This document shows, one piece after another, positions 12,353-12,469 of a stretch of DNA of 12,469 bases; positions within the stretch are counted from its first letter, which is position 1, and each line of letters starts with the position of its first letter. The position numbers and the translations under genes were made by a program. The stretch spans positions 38,346-50,814 of the forward strand of contig MU647099.1 of NCBI GenBank assembly GCA_026770585.1. The letters run 5' to 3'. The stretch is from Baffinella frigidus. Its lineage: Eukaryota; Cryptophyceae; Cryptomonadales; Baffinellaceae. The notes under the pieces are model-generated. The model saw nothing but the letters and a program-made list of their open reading frames with translations. It was not told where the DNA came from and did not search any database.

Positions 12353-12469
12353 GTAAACCCCAAACCCTAAACCCCAAACCCCAGACCACAAACCCCAAAC
12401 CCCAGACCCCAACCCAAACCCCACACCACAAACCCCAAACCCCACACCCCACACCACAAATCCCACACC
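12180..12469 (-). repeat. CCCTAAA/CCCCAAA blocks around SPP exon 6
   Basis: CCCTAAACC and CTAAAAC units run up to the exon 6 acceptor, and CCCCAAACC/CCACACC units continue from its donor to the end of the window. Confidence 0.8.
12287..12352 (+). CDS. SPP: SPP exon 6
   Basis: The acceptor is CAAACCAG and the donor is ATGGAG|GTAAAC. It reads NKPNTETPMLPLALEAVLDV followed by ME and aligns with the helix after the zinc-binding segment in plant SPP ('LLPSVLDAL'). It is 66 bp, phase 0 to 0. Further exons must lie outside the window. Confidence 0.78.

Overview
This is a eukaryotic nuclear window. The coding sequence is broken into short GC-rich exons of 28 to 387 bp. They are separated by introns built largely from degenerate plant/alga-type telomere-like repeats (TTTAGGG, TTTGGGG, TTCAGGG and relatives). 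One gene encodes a plastid stromal processing peptidase with a signal peptide followed by a transit-peptide-like stretch, so the host probably carries a complex (secondary) plastid. A cryptophyte alga would fit, but that is a guess from general features, not a match I could check.

Layout. From about 710 to 8748 the minus strand carries a chain of 15 short candidate exons. Joined, they stay in one open frame of 322 codons and give a charged, Ala/Glu/Arg-rich, probably coiled-coil protein that I cannot name. About 270 bp of spacer (8749-9018) separates its proposed start from a divergent plus-strand gene. That gene has six recognisable exons at 9019-9405, 9846-9907, 10671-10746, 10897-10947, 11529-11660 and 12287-12352. 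They encode the N-terminal part of an M16-family zinc peptidase, closest to stromal processing peptidase (SPP), which removes transit peptides from proteins imported into the plastid. The gene runs out of the window at the right end.

The unusual part is the introns. Most exons of both genes are accompanied by one to seven decayed partial copies ('ghost exons') in neighbouring introns, often still flanked by AG acceptors or GT/GC donors. SPP exon 3 is present five times in a row, and one of the four extra copies is still open and could splice in the same phases. A second copy of the start of exon 5 repeats the zinc motif. Several ghosts read straight through what is now an exon-exon junction. 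This suggests that introns here arose or grew by local duplication of exon edges combined with expansion of telomere-like repeats. The repeats are mostly C-rich (CCCTAAA) on the coding strand of each gene, with one flipped block at about 5035-5670.

Other elements are a family of about 40 bp inverted repeats (AAGTTGAC...GTCAACTT) in introns of both genes, a small element with 13-bp terminal inverted repeats in two copies, a (GA)n tract, and pyrimidine microsatellites. I see no rRNA, tRNA, CRISPR array or bacterial-type gene.
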